Source: Diatrype stigma
Lineage: Eukaryota > Ascomycota > Sordariomycetes > Xylariales > Diatrypaceae
Direction of reading: 5' to 3'
DNA: 64,000 bases
Assembly: GCA_022225965.2 (NCBI GenBank)
Contig: JAKJXP020000003.1
Coordinates: 868,001-932,000 of the forward strand
A program made the translations under genes and the position numbers. Shown one piece after another: positions 33,948 through 46,236 of this stretch. The number at the start of each line of letters is the position of its first letter. Positions within the stretch are counted from its first letter, which is position 1. The notes under the pieces are model-generated. The model was not told the DNA's origin, did no database searches, and saw only the letters and a program-made list of their open reading frames with translations.

Positions 33948-36820
33948 TCAATCGACCTTCCGAAGCGCCGGCCGAGCCTCGAGCTCTACAGGCTGATCAC
34001 CAACCTGCACGCCGGCAGGCCGCTGGTACCACGCTCCTGTTCCCGTCCCTTTGCTGCTGCCGTTCCACGCGTTTCCCGCTGCTTCCACCACCGGCGACGT
34101 CGCTGTATCCGTGGTCGTGGTCGTAGTCCCGGCAGTGGTGGACTGCGGCAGCATCACCTGTTGCTGATAACCACCGCCAGTAATCGTCACCGGCGTCGTC
34201 GGACTGACGCTCATGCTGTGGTGGTGGTGGTGGTTAAGACCGGTGATATGGGACGGCTGGTAGTATCCCGCGTCTACCGAGCCCCTCGTCGTACTCGTCA
34301 TGTCACTAACACCCGTGTACTGGGGTTGCTGGTAGCTCGCGGCTTGGGACTGCTCATGATGGGCGGCGCCGTGGCGGCCTTCTGAGGCAGGGGAAACAGG
34401 GTCTGTGGTCATTGTGCTGCTGTCCATGTATCGCGGCTGTTGCTGCTGGTGCTGCTGCGATCCCTGGATACCGCCGGTGGCGGTGACGTTCTCCGGTTGC
34501 TGGTGGTAGTAGTGGTGGTTTTGCTGCTGTTGTTTCTGTAAGACATTGTTGCTGTTTATGTCTAAGTGCACGCCTGCCACGGCGAGAGCACCTGCACCTG
34601 CACTCGAACCCGCACCCGCACCCGCACCCGCACCTGTTGCTGTACCGGATGGTCCCGACTCTGGCGTCTGGCTGTTGCTGTTGTTACTCGATAGTTGAGG
34701 TTGTTGCTGGTACCCAGGCGCCGCCGAAGAGCCTGGAGGGAAATTGCCTCCATTGTAGATAGCACCAGTCCCCTGAGGGGACATGCTAGTGCCGGATGTG
34801 AGACCTCCGGTGTTCAGAGGATCTGCTGTCGACCTCGATGCCGCAGCCATGCCTGATGCGGAGGAGCTGCTTCCCGTGAACTGTGGGTGTTGATATCCTA
34901 TCGCCGCCGTCGGTGCTGCGTCAGGATGGCGGCTCTCATTCTGGCTGATGTTGGTGTTCTGATGAGTATTGGTGGCGTAGTGGTTCATCGCTAGTACGAA
35001 ATTCTGCGGCTGCGACGAGCCTGTGGCGTCCGTCGTGGATGCTGGCATCATGTTTGGCGGTCCCGAGCCATTGCCGGTATGTTGTGGCTGTTGATACATC
35101 GCCGTCGCTGCTCCGGGATGGATCCCGCCGCTGTTATCGTTGGGACCAGTGGCTTGAACGGATGTGCTGCTATAAACAGTGTTCGTAAGTGGTGCCAGAT
35201 GCTGCGACTGTGGTGGTGGTGACTGTGTTTGTGAGTATTGATACCCCGTAGCTGTCGGACCTCCCTGGTTTGATATCAGAGTATTGCCGCCGTTGCCTCC
35301 AAGTCCATCACGCTGTGCATTCGTAGATGAGCTCGGATTCGTATACTCCATCGTACCGTGCTGCTGAGATGTGTTCGTCGAGGCTACCTGGCGTTGATCC
35401 TGCAGCGCTGGAGCTGGAGCTCCTGAACCGACCGGCGCGGAATAGTGCGAGGTAGAAGTGTGCGTAGTCGGGCCTTTGTTCTTCGTCCACGAAAACAGTC
35501 CACCAGAACCAGCCTGTGCCGGCGCTGCACCGGGGTCCCTAGCAGGAGGAGGCCCTCTTGTGTAAGTCTCACTGTTTCTATGGCTGCTCTCGTACGAGTC
35601 TTTTTCGCCATGGTGGATTTCCTTCACGAGGGCGTTCTTGTAGTTTTTCTTCCTCTCGGATCTATCCGATCGCTTCGTGTTCTTGTTGCTGCTCCTCTTC
35701 ATTGTACACTTCCACTTGTTACGGCGAGCTAGCAAGAGGGCAAGTATAAGGAGTATCAATCCGCTAAGACCTCCAACAACACCGCCCACGATGGCGGATG
35801 TGTTGCTCTTGCCAGTGCCGTTGTTTGTCGAATCGTTCGTGGTGTCGCCGCCGTTTGTTCCGTCGCCGGTGCCACCATCACTACCGTCACTGCCATCACT
35901 ACCATCACCAGCACCACCAGCACCACCAGTCTCGCCATCGCCTGACGTAGGTTGGCCTGCTTGGCCATCCTCTGTTGTGGTTGCAGAGACACTACCAGGG
36001 CTTGTCTTGGACGCTGTCAAAGAACTCAACCTCGCGGCCTCGGAGGACTTCGAGGCCTCAGACGCGGATGACTTAGACGCGTCAATGACGAACTGCGGAA
36101 TGTCCAGCATGGAGATTATTGTGGACGACGAGAAACACCGATACATGGAGCGCGTGGGCGAGCCCGTCCATATATAGGTGCCGCATGCCGGCTCAGTGGA
36201 AGCTTGGCTACGGGTGGTCAGTTAGTCAGATATGCACGACGAAATATGGCGGGGATACTCACCAGCACCCGGTCAGACTGTTCGCATTGTCGCAGGCGCC
36301 ATCCTTGAAGGCGTTGTAATCTAGACAGACGGTGAAGAATGGCGAGTATGTGCCGGAGCCACAGGCAATGTTGTGATCATCGTTGGTCACGCATGAGAAC
36401 TTATCATCACACGTATAAGCCGAAGCTAGTGTAATCACAAATCGTCAGCCACGTTCCTGTGTGTCCATGCAAGGGGGTAGTGAGAGGTAATGACTTACAT
36501 GAAGTACCCTGGAACCAACCACACGTCTGCTCGTCCGTCCACGTATTCCGGGACGATCCCGAAGACGAGCCGCCTTGCCTTCTTCTGAGATACTCCACAA
36601 CGAGATCCTGCTCCGACCTCCGGGCGCCCGGCGCCGGCGTTGGCTTCGGGGTCCAGCCCAGCAGCCCCTGCTCAACAGCACCCCGACCGGCGACTGGGAG
36701 GGAACCTGTTTCTCGCGGAATCGAAGTGGGCTGTGCCTCATCCGACCATTGCAGCCATCTCGCAGCTGTGAGGGCCGGCCCCGCAACGAGGAGAGTAGCG
36801 GCAGCAGTGGTGAATCTCAT
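33948..36820 (-). CDS. Single-pass surface protein with Cys-rich ectodomain and Gln/Ser-rich cytoplasmic tail
   Basis: Three exons, 36820-36499, 36425-36263 and 36207-33948, give 914 residues. Starting at MRFTTAAATLLVAGPALTAA (signal peptide), a short Pro-rich stretch leads to a Cys-rich module assembled from all three exons: TCGWFQGTSSSAYTC, FSCVTN, IACGSGTYSPFFTVCLDY, GACDNANSLTGCCQAS and ACGTYIWTGSPTRSMYRC. A Ser/Thr/Gly-rich stalk precedes one transmembrane helix (IVGGVVGGLSGLILLILALLL) and a basic stop-transfer segment. The remaining 550 or so residues are Gln-, Ser-, Gly- and His-rich with many short YQxPQ motifs. The layout recalls fungal cell-wall sensor proteins (WSC/Mid2 type), but the ectodomain is not a WSC domain I recognise. 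A role in sensing or adhesion is inference. Confidence 0.82.
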
Positions 36821-38909
36821 CTCCGAAACGTTGGGCCAAGTATCTCCAAACCCGCTATATATCCCCCACGTACACTCCCTTTTCGGCACTTATCTATTTG
36901 TGCATGGAGTGAGACAGAAAGTAGAAAAACGAATGCGTGTGTGGCCGTTGACAGGCAAATGAGTGAGCCTCCGGTGAACAGGATTCCAGGACACTTCCCA
37001 CCTCAATACTAAGTATTCGGAAATTCTTCCCTGGGGGATCTGCCAGTAATTACTAGACAGGGACGGAGAGCCGGGGAAAGAGAGGGGGGAAGGTGATGGA
37101 TCTCAGATACACCACCGACCAAATATTAGGCGACAAGAGAGATGCTTTGGAAGGGCTATGGGAAATGAATATTTGGAAAGGAATAAAGAGATATCACGCG
37201 GACGACGCAGTCGTCACACCCAATCAATAATGAGTCAAAATTAGTTGGTACTGCCCAGACAGGCAGACAGACAGGCCACGACCTGCAGGCATCAATGAAG
37301 CGCCGGGGAGGGATGAACAGGTACCAAAGGCAAGGTGTGGGGCCTTTCCGGAGGCGGGCGGTACCTGGAATTGACCTCGGTGGGGTACTCGGATGGCCGG
37401 TGTTGTACGAAGCAGGAAGTACAGACTGGAAGTACAATATGGGTATATGGGAATGCCCTAGATGGATGAAAGAGTGAATATCGAGGCCGGAGTTTGTTTG
37501 TCTTCTTTTCGGCATGTACGAATGATCAATAGCAAGTCCAAATTGCATCCGATTATGACTCTTCTGTCTGGGTGGTGATACATACATACTTACATGTACA
37601 TGCCTACCTAGTCTACCTATGCAGTCAATCACTTACAGCTCAACAATACGAAGTTGCAGTGGCTGTCACTGCAACAAACCTGGAACATCTGTCTTGAGTA
37701 TCATATCATTCCCGACTGGTCGAATCACATCTAGGCCGTAGGAATAATGCAACCCTATCATTTTCCCTTGACATGTATAGATGAAACCGCACGGAAACCC
37801 TGCAGCGGGACAGTTTCGAGCTCGTTGGCTGGACTTATAATAGCTGTGCCTCAGGTACCTACATACTTACCTGGGCGATGTTGAAAGGAATTGGTTGGCT
37901 GGCAGTGGTTCATGCAAGGCCTCCAGGGCTGGCGCTTAAGCTGGATTGCGGTATGGCGGGACGGCGTCAAAACATGTAATTGAATCCGACTGACCTGTCA
38001 CGCAATTGCGAGTGTGTCATTGCTCACAGCCAAGATATCACGCGGAGGGTTGATTTTTAATAGTCACTATCCATGCTATTTCGATAGCTCCTAAATAATC
38101 GAAGATTGTCACCGATTCAGATGGATTGTCTTTGGAGCATGACCACGATATCAGATGAGAGTTGTTGAGCACTAGGTACCCAGGAAGACTGTAGGTGGCT
38201 GACTGGGAAGACTGCCGGACGGCGGACGGGGAGATCTTCGCTAGCGCTGGACTAGGCCTGACGTTCAGCGAATCGGCTTCGACCACGCTGCCAAGGACGG
38301 CAAGAAGCGCGACAAGGGGAGTGGACACCGGCGGCTGGACACGCACATAATACATAAGTACCTACCTAGGTACCAGGTATAGTAGGTATGGGAGCAGGCT
38401 TGTTTGGCAGATCTAGATTGGGGAAAAGAAAATAGGTAGTAGGCAGTAATTCCCTTCTCTTAAATATGCTTGGGGGTAAGCATGATCGTAGGTACAGTAA
38501 TAAGAACCCAGGTTTAGGGGGCTTAGGGGCACCTTGTGACCAGCCATGTAAATGCACGCCATTACAAAGGTAGAAGACAGACTTAGAATAATTAGACATC
38601 GATCCTCGTGGTTTGGGCTATCGATGAGTACATATATCCAAATATCCCCATACCTAGAAAGCATTGCTGCAAGCTTGCTTGGGGGTCATAATATCCTGAA
38701 ACCCAAAATCCACGCACAGGAGCCCAAGGTCAACTGAGCCAAGCAGGAATCAACGCCATCCATCCCCCCAATATCCCCATCAACACCGGCCGTGGTTTGG
38801 CTACACAAACCCTAGAAGCAGCCCGCCCATATCATGCGCCGTAATGTGCGCCCAAATTGGCGCCACAGGGAAACACTATGAACTCAATCCCTATTACCGG
38901 AACTCCTGG
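36821..38909. other. 2.1-kb largely gene-free stretch
   Basis: Apart from one small frame listed separately (38038-38355, minus) nothing looks coding. It contains the upstream region of the surface-protein gene and the 3' flank of RTT109. Repeated TACCTACCTAGG-like words occur near 38,355-38,390. Confidence 0.5.
38038..38355 (-). CDS. Possible small secreted protein
   Basis: An ATG-started frame of 105 residues. The N-terminus has a hydrophobic core after a charged residue (VSTPLVALLAVLGSVVEA) that could be a signal peptide. The rest is Ser-rich with SLPGYLVLNNSHLISWSC near the middle. Only two cysteines and no known domain are visible. The frame lies in otherwise empty DNA. It may be chance or the first exon of a longer gene. 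Confidence 0.27.
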   Translation of the reverse strand: MYYVRVQPPVSTPLVALLAVLGSVVEADSLNVRPSPALAKISPSAVRQSSQSATYSLPGYLVLNNSHLISWSCSKDNPSESVTIFDYLGAIEIAWIVTIKNQPSA

Positions 38910-40667
38910 TTATGCCTCTGTCTCCTTCGTCTCAGCTGGCTTCGGTTTCTTCCGTACCAAACCTCCGCCGAGAACATTGACTTGAGGCTGGGCAGCCTGC
39001 TGCCGTGATGCCGAGGTATCATCATCATCATCCGTCGTCTTCGCCTTCTTCCTGACAAGCCCGGCTCCGAGCGTGTTCACTGCAACATTCTCTGCTGGCC
39101 GTTTCCTCTGGACCATCCCCGATAGATCATTGACAGCTCCTCCCGTATTACTGCTGCTGGTGCTACTCTGCACGGGCTTCTCTCTGAGACCGACGATCTC
39201 GAGACCCCATTTGGCCCCGACGTTCACCTCGTTGACCCATCGGGCGGTACTCGTGATGGCCACGTCGAGCTTGGCAAATTCCAGGTGGAGTAATAGTTCG
39301 ACGGCGCGGTTGTAACCCGACTCGTCCAGGACGACCTGGCCCCGTCCGGCTTCAGGCCAGTAGTAATACCGTGTCGAAATCCGATCGGGGAACTTAGTCC
39401 GGTTGTGCGTCTTAATCTGCGGCTGTCGCGGAACGATGCGGCCTCTGAGCCCCTTCTTTGCCCGTTTTCTGCGCAGGGCGATTAGCTCGGAGCGAATCGT
39501 GTCAGGCGGACCAGGGGCAGTGTAACAAAGCTCCGACGGTGCGAGCGTTGCAGGTAATGGCACATCGGAAGCATTAAAAGAAGCCGTGGGCGTCGGTAAG
39601 GCAGTCGCATCTGGCCGGGCCGTGGACCTCGGGGGTGATTTGGCGTCAAAAACGACCCATATAAACCCAGTCAAGCGCCCACTCGAGCACTCCTGGCGGA
39701 AAGCCATCATCTCCCAAAATTCATCGAGAGTTCTCGACGTTGTCCAGCCTTTCAACAGTTTGGTTTTTGTCGGCGTCGCTTCCTCTAATTCTTCGATGAA
39801 TCGAGCCTTCGGGTCGTCAGGATATGTCGGTATAAGACACCTTGGTGGAATCCAGTCTCCGTATAGGCCGGGGTGAGCCATGTACGGAGACATCTGTCGA
39901 AGGGGATCTCCCAATCTCCAAGTCATCTCGTTCGTGTTTGAGCGAGGCAAGAAGGAACGCGCTTCGTACTCATCCAAACCCGGAACGACGAGGTAACCGT
40001 AGATCGAAAACCAGTCCTCGCGTGCCTTGTTAATCCCATTGATATCGCTGCCCCCGACTAGAGCGTTCAAGACACGACACCACCATTTTACCAAGCCCCT
40101 GTCGTCCAATACATGCTTCCCCCCGTTTTTCACGCTTCCCGGGAATAGGTATTGCGACTGGGCCCGAGCGAACAGGTTCACAACCACCTTCTTGAATGGG
40201 CGTCGTCGGGTAGAAATCAAAAAGGCAATGAACGCCACCGTAACCTCGCGGATAGGGGACGGAGTGCCCTTAGGAATGTCCAAGAGACTCAGGTATCCGG
40301 TCGAGTCGGCCTTAGCTACAAAGATAGTGGTCGAATACGAAGTCGTATATATATAGATTTCCAAGCCGAAAGCTAGAACCTGTCCATGAGACTCAGGCTT
40401 GTGCTTCTCGGCATCGATGGACAGGGCTAAAAAGTGTTTCTCGCAGTATGTCCGCAAAGGCTTAGTCGGTCGCGGCTCTTCGCTTTCCAACGTCGACTCT
40501 TGTGCCGGGGGATGGAACAGCGCATCTGTTACGGTAGGCGGGGTGGAGAGGTGGTATGCTTCGAAGTTTGTGCCCTTGGGCAAGACCCTCGATAACTCCT
40601 CTGCCAACAGGCTGTTTGCGCCGGAGAGGTGCTCACGACGATTTGAATGCTTAGGACTACTGGACAT
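38910..40667 (-). CDS. RTT109: Histone H3 lysine-56 acetyltransferase Rtt109
   Basis: Single exon, 585 residues from the ATG at 40667; the frame extends upstream only from a TTG. Diagnostic stretches are LPKGTNFEAYHLSTPPT near the N-terminus, RTYCEKHFLALSI, FGLEIYIYTTSYSTTIFVAK, FARAQSQYLFPGS, GKHVLDDRGLVKWWCRVL, PPRCLIPTYPDDPKARF and TLDEFWEMMAFRQECSSG, in the order of fungal Rtt109. The enzyme acetylates newly made H3 at K56 (with Asf1 or Vps75 as partner) during replication-coupled nucleosome assembly. The C-terminal third is basic and low-complexity with a DDDDD run and repeated (V/L)GGGLVRKK-like motifs, possibly a histone-chaperone or nuclear targeting tail. It is divergent from MRPL15. 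Confidence 0.9.
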   Translation of the reverse strand: MSSSPKHSNRREHLSGANSLLAEELSRVLPKGTNFEAYHLSTPPTVTDALFHPPAQESTLESEEPRPTKPLRTYCEKHFLALSIDAEKHKPESHGQVLAFGLEIYIYTTSYSTTIFVAKADSTGYLSLLDIPKGTPSPIREVTVAFIAFLISTRRRPFKKVVVNLFARAQSQYLFPGSVKNGGKHVLDDRGLVKWWCRVLNALVGGSDINGINKAREDWFSIYGYLVVPGLDEYEARSFLPRSNTNEMTWRLGDPLRQMSPYMAHPGLYGDWIPPRCLIPTYPDDPKARFIEELEEATPTKTKLLKGWTTSRTLDEFWEMMAFRQECSSGRLTGFIWVVFDAKSPPRSTARPDATALPTPTASFNASDVPLPATLAPSELCYTAPGPPDTIRSELIALRRKRAKKGLRGRIVPRQPQIKTHNRTKFPDRISTRYYYWPEAGRGQVVLDESGYNRAVELLLHLEFAKLDVAITSTARWVNEVNVGAKWGLEIVGLREKPVQSSTSSSNTGGAVNDLSGMVQRKRPAENVAVNTLGAGLVRKKAKTTDDDDDTSASRQQAAQPQVNVLGGGLVRKKPKPAETKETEA

Positions 40668-41251
40668 GATGTATGACGTAGGCAAGACTGCTCCGGTGGA
40701 TTCAATCAGATTGTCTAGAGTCAAACAATTGGATATATTTGACGTTTCATCATCAGCGAAAGACGCTTGATTCCAATTGCCTTGGTGGGCATTAAACGCA
40801 GTCGTCTATTCCATGCCCGTGTCGGATAGAATTATTGGCGCAGATACCTACCGGGATACGCGTGGGTTTGGAGAGAGGCGTGTAAATTGAAGTTGCAAGC
40901 GCGAAGTCCTGTATGTACATTGTAGTCCAACTACCGAGCCGCTGGAGCTGTAGTGGGGCATAGGTACGTATCCGAAATGAGCAATTCGTGTATTCGTTTA
41001 AGCCGATAACCACAATATGCATGCAGGTGATCTGCAGATTGGCAGTTGTGCAACTTGTCGGAAAGACACAGACCACGTGACAGTGTGCTACTTGAATTTC
41101 GATGCTAACCACTCCTGGTTAGTTGGGTTCGGATCCCTGACGCAAAAAGTTCACCGGAAGGCACATGGAAGCTCGTTGATATGCGACTTCCTTACTGGAG
41201 GGATGCGATGATATGTCGTAACCGCCGACGTCCTCCCCAAACACTCACTCA
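40668..41251. promoter_or_regulatory. Divergent promoter between RTT109 and MRPL15
   Basis: 584 bp between two divergent start codons, without a supported frame. A CCAAT word occurs near 40,773-40,778. No other element can be named. Confidence 0.45.
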
Positions 41252-42350
41252 ATGTCTCTCAACAGCTCGAGATCCGCCGCGAGACTCTCGCGCCAGGCTC
41301 TGCGCCATTGCAGAAACCAGCGCGCGGCAGTAGCTCCCTTAATCCGGCCTACCTCCACCACCACCACCACCTGCCCCTCGAATGGCTTTTCGACCTCGCC
41401 GACCCGTCGAGATGTCGCAGAGTCAGCCGCCTACGCCAATGCAGATAATAGCGAGGTGCCGCGATGGGCTCGCACACCCGAGCGCATGAAGGCCCCCTTC
41501 TCGCCACACATCACGAAGGACCCCGCGCGCTCGCGGTGGAAGGTCAACGACGACCCCAAAAAGCTAGACACTGCCCTGGGCCGGTTCCTAGGTCACAATG
41601 GAGACAGGTTACTACCGGACGAGCTGAAGTGGCTGGCTGTTACGCATAAGAGTTTTGATCAGGGTCGGAGAGGATTCAATGATCGTCTGGCGTTCCTGGG
41701 TATGTCTTGACGGGTCCAATCCAATGGCGGGGTCGTGGTCGTGGTCGTGCTGCTTCTGGCAACCGCAGCAACAGGAAAATTATACGGCCCACGTTTTATA
41801 GTGAGGGCGACAACCGCTGACATGGTATTGTCGTGACATAGGACGGCAGATATGCGTTATGGAGGCCACACAGGATATCATAACCTCGCCTGCGAAGTAT
41901 AGCCATCCGACGCCCGATGCTTTTGCCGATAGGCGGCAACCCTTCGAGGATCCGGCTCTGCGCAGTCTAGACAACCTCTCCGAGAGCCAACCAAACGATT
42001 TGTTCTCGTTCGAGAAACTCACCAAGCTTGCGGTGGATGCGGGCCTGACCGAGTGTGTGAGATGGAAGCCCAGAATGGTGAGACCAGCCTCCCCCCCCCT
42101 AATTACCCCTTACCCACGCCCCACCCACGCATCACCCATTCTTAACATCATGGCTGTCGCTCCCATATCATCCGTCTGCTAATCAATACATCTTCAGCCG
42201 GAAAATATAACGGGCTCCGGATTCCAGCCCATCATGGCTGGTGCCGTATTCGCCCTCGTTGGCGCCGTTGCTCTGCAGCATGGAGGCAAGGTTGCCACTC
42301 GTGTTGTTCGGGAGCGGATAATGAGGAAGATTAAGCCAAAGGAACCCTGA
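41252..42350 (+). CDS. MRPL15: Mitochondrial large-subunit ribosomal protein L15 (mL57), RNase III-like fold
   Basis: Three exons, 41252-41699, 41842-42077 and 42198-42350, give 278 residues. The N-terminus is basic, Ser/Thr-rich and free of acidic residues for about 55 residues, as expected of a mitochondrial presequence. LLPDELKWLAVTHKSFDQGRRGFNDRLAFLGRQI is the RNase III-type helix pair, formed across the first splice site (cited in part here: DELKWLAVTHKSFD and NDRLAFLGRQI). Fungal MRPL15 keeps this fold but acts structurally in the mitoribosome. The C-terminus has the conserved ALVGAVALQHGG segment followed by a basic tail. Length is close to the 253 residues of the yeast protein. Confidence 0.85.
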
Positions 42351-43976
42351 GTCTATGCTGGCATATGCATGGCCATGTACATTAAAAGCATCATGTACGA
42401 ATACAAAATGCCTCAGCGGCAGAAGTGACCAGCAGTTGGCAAGCTCCAGCTCTGTTGTCAAGACCAAAGCCCGCCATGTGACTAATGTTGAGTCCAACAA
42501 AGCCCTCGGCAATGATCAATTGAAGTCTTTCAGTCGATCTCATCCATCCTGATCCCATCTATACAGCACATGATCACTAGTCCCCTGTTAGTATTAATGC
42601 CAGCCCTCTACCTTACGTCGCCGTGTTACTATGACCCCGCGTCATTACACAGTCAGGCTTCTCAGACTGTAGTAGGAGAGTCAGGCTAAAGCCGCGGTTG
42701 ATCTTTTGTAAGTATTGATGATGGTTAATATATTACTCCCCGGCTGGGTCCCGTGCTTCGTGAGCATTCGACGTCTAGGACAGACCTCGAGGTCACCAAG
42801 GGGCCGAGCTATCTTTATGGAGGATCTTCGATTCAGATCGGGAATCGAGATAAGAGGAGATACTCCGTAGTTACGTGTGCAGTTAATATTACTGATAACT
42901 GGAATGGTTATAAAGTACCTAATGATTCCTGATAATGCCGACAATACACTGTGAACCCGTGATTACGGTTTAGTTATCATCGGATGTCAGCATGTTCAAA
43001 CACTGACCCGGTGCATGATCTCGGGAAGTAGGTACCTGTAGTTTAGCTCGGCCCGTTTCACTGTCATAAAGGTGGAGGCCTCCGTATTAAACTCCATCAA
43101 ATCCGTGTAATCAACGGTTGACCTGCCTACTCCCTTTCCCGTTACAGGTGTTCGGAGCCTCGGGGGTTGCATCTTACTTATTATTACTACCTACCCTATA
43201 CATTCATATGTTATTGGCCTGATCATCTTTCCTTTACAGCACGCGTTTCGCACATGCTAACTAGATCACTTAGAATTGTAGACTCGAAAAGGGCGCTCTG
43301 ATCGATCGATTGTTCTCCTTTCCCCCCTTTCCCAAATTCAGTTTTACGGTCGTTCTCTTATTGGTGCTCCGTTGCGAAATCTGAGCGTTCATTCGACGAT
43401 TGAACAAGCACAAGCAAGCAAGCGATCTGATTGCTCGATCGATTGTATGTTGTATGTATGCTGGGGCTTCGTCCAGGGCTAAAGGCGCGTCCGTCGCTGG
43501 TGGATCTGATCAGGAGCAGTCGGAGCAGGAGCGCCAGTGTCAGTAGTGCTGCCAGTGCCGCCAGCGCCAGTGCCAGTGCCAGTGACAGTGCCAGCGTCAG
43601 TGGCTTTAGCGCTGTTAGTGCTAGCGTCTGGGGCCCTGCTGCTGCACCTGCTGCGTCACCCGCTGCAACGACTACTAAGGACCTGCTGGAGGAGACGACA
43701 GCTCAAGCTTCCAACCAACCACTGCCAGCCAGTCCCGTCCTCTCGCCAGCCTCATCAGCCTCAGTCCCAGTGCCAGTTCCGGTTCCTGTTTCGTCACCAC
43801 CGTCACCTACACCACCATCCAAATCCAATATTGGCGTTACCGAAATAGAGGCAGCAAAAGCAACGTCACCACCATCACCTCCCACTTCCCCTCCGCCCTC
43901 GCTCTCGCTTCCGACCCCTACCATCTCGCTCTCTTTAGTTGCAGACCCCCCTAAGCAATCTGCCCAGAAACCCAAC
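42351..43976. other. 1.6-kb stretch: 3' flank of MRPL15 and long VMA1 leader
   Basis: No independent gene is supported. The right part (43458-43976) is open in frame with VMA1 and holds an imperfect hexamer repeat (GCCAGT) at about 43,530-43,600; see the finding on a possible VMA1 extension. The left part is ordinary intergenic DNA. Confidence 0.5.
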
Positions 43977-46236
43977 ATGGCTCCGGTAAGCTGTTGATCG
44001 AGTTGCGAGCTTTACATGCAGTCAGCAGGTTATAATCTAACATCCCGGGTATAGTCGGCGAAGACCAACGGAGAGCAAAATGGCGGCTTCCATGTGGGTA
44101 TGTAGTCTCTCTCTCCCTCTACTACTTCACCTATGCCATGTTTATTATCAACCGTCAGATTGAACTGGACTAATCATGTTGTTGCTGTATAGGCAAGATC
44201 TACTCGGTCTCTGGGTTCGTCGGAACTTCAATCACTATGCATATACTAGACAGCTAATATAGATTCACAGACCTGTCGTCGTGGCCGAGGAGATGAGTGG
44301 AGTTGCCATGTACGAACTTGTACGGTGCATCCTGACCCTATCTAAGCTATGCATTTCGTTACTGACTAGGACCTTTAGGTAAAAGTCGGTCATGATAACC
44401 TAGTCGGCGAAGTCATTCGCATCAATGCCGACCAAGCCACTATCCAAGTATACGAGGAAACCGGTGCGTTGAACACCAACCCCGAAAACGAGTCGCCCGT
44501 TACCCTGCCTCGTTTGTTTACGAAACTAACAGAGGTGCTCATATAGCTGGCGTCACTGTCGGCGATCCCGTCGCTCGAACCGGCAAGCCCCTCTCCGTCG
44601 AACTCGGCCCCGGTTTGTTACAGAATATCTACGATGGAATCCAGCGGCCCCTCGAGAAGATTTCGGAGCGATCGCAGAGCATCTACATTCCCCGTGGTGT
44701 CGACATCCCTGCTCTTGACCGAACCAAGAAGTGGGAGTTCACGCCTACAGCCAAGGTCGGCGATCACATCTCGGGCGGTGACGTCTGGGGCACCGTCTTC
44801 GAAAACTCGTTCATCAAGGTCCACAAAGTCCTGCTGCCGCCTCGGGCAAGGGGTACCATCACCAAGATCGCCGACAAGGGCGAGTACACCGTCGATGAGA
44901 AGATCCTCGAGGTGGAGTTCAACGGTACGACGACTAGCTACGGCATGATGCAGACTTGGCCCGTCCGTGTGCCGCGACCAGTAACGGAGAAGCTCTCCGC
45001 AGACAAGCCCTTCATTGTCGGCCAGAGAGTCCTGGATGCCCTCTTCCCCAGTGTCCAGGGAGGCACCGTCGCTATCCCTGGTGCTTTCGGCTGTGGCAAG
45101 ACTGTCATTTCTCAGTCCGTGTCTAAGTTCTCCAACAGCGATGTCATTGTGTACGTAGGGTGTGGAGAGCGAGGCAACGAGATGGCCGAAGTCTTGAAGG
45201 ACTTTCCGGAGCTGTCTATCGAGGTCGAAGGTCGCAAGGAACCCATCATGAAGCGCACAACCCTGATCGCCAACACTTCCAACATGCCCGTCGCCGCCCG
45301 AGAAGCGTCCATCTACACCGGTATCACGGTTGCCGAGTACTTCCGCGACCAGGGTCTGAACGTCGCCATGATGGCTGATTCGTCGTCCCGGTGGGCCGAG
45401 GCTCTTCGTGAGATTTCCGGTCGTCTCGGTGAGATGCCTGCTGATCAGGGTTTCCCCGCCTACCTAGGGTCCAAGCTGGCCAGTTTCTACGAGCGCGCGG
45501 GCAAGTCCAGCTGCCTGGGCTCGCCCGAGCGCGAGGGTAGTGTCAGCATCGTCGGAGCGGTCAGTCCGCCCGGTGGTGACTTTTCAGATCCCGTGACGAC
45601 GTCGACGCTGGGTATCGTGCAGGTTTTCTGGGGTTTGGACAAGAAGCTGGCGCAGCGGAAGCACTTCCCGTCGATCAACACGTCGGTGTCGTACAGCAAG
45701 TACACGACAATCCTGGACCAGTGGTACGAGCGGGACCTGCCCGAGTTCCCGCGGGCGCGCGACCGCATCCGGCAGCTGCTGTCGGACTCGGAAGAGCTGG
45801 ACCAGGTGGTGCAGCTGGTGGGCAAGTCGGCGCTGTCGGACCCGGACAAGATCACGCTGGACCTGGCGACGCTCATCAAGGAGGACTTCCTGCAGCAGAA
45901 CGGCTACTCGGACTACGACCAGTTCTGCCCCCTCTGGAAGACCGAGTGGATGATGAAGCTCATGGTCGGCTTCCACGACGAGGCCCAGAAGGCCGTCGCC
46001 CAGGGCCAGGCCTGGGCCCGCGTCCGCGAGGCCACCTCCGACCTCCAGGCCAAGCTGCGCGGCCTCAAGTTCGAGTTGCCTAGCGACGGGGAGGAGGTTG
46101 TCTGCAAGAAGGTAAGTCGATATCTTCACCTATTTCAAAATACCTCACTTGGCAAGAAAACTGACTTTGCGATCCATAGTACGAGGCCATACAGCAGGAG
46201 ATGCTGGACAAGTTCGCGTCGGTGGTTGACGAGTAA
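43977..46236 (+). CDS. VMA1: V-type proton ATPase catalytic subunit A
   Basis: Seven exons, 43977-43985, 44055-44097, 44193-44214, 44271-44319, 44379-44463, 44547-46111 and 46180-46236, give 609 residues in frame. The start reads [19 protein letters not shown] and leads to [15 protein letters not shown], the N-terminal beta-barrel. The P-loop GAFGCGKT is at residues 248-255 and the ATPase alpha/beta signature [10 protein letters not shown] at residues 444-453. Subunit A hydrolyses ATP in the V1 sector to pump protons into vacuoles and Golgi. The site that holds the VDE intein in budding yeast ([10 protein letters not shown]) is uninterrupted. Five introns crowd the first 600 bp, a common layout for highly expressed fungal genes. 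The assignment is certain. Confidence 0.97.

Noticed and set aside
43530..43600. CRISPR-like regular repeats
   Set aside because: They are contiguous hexamer-type microsatellite units without spacers in a eukaryotic genome.
45060..45180. VDE-type intein in VMA1
   Set aside because: The region from the P-loop through [10 protein letters not shown] is continuous; the protein has the normal intein-free length.
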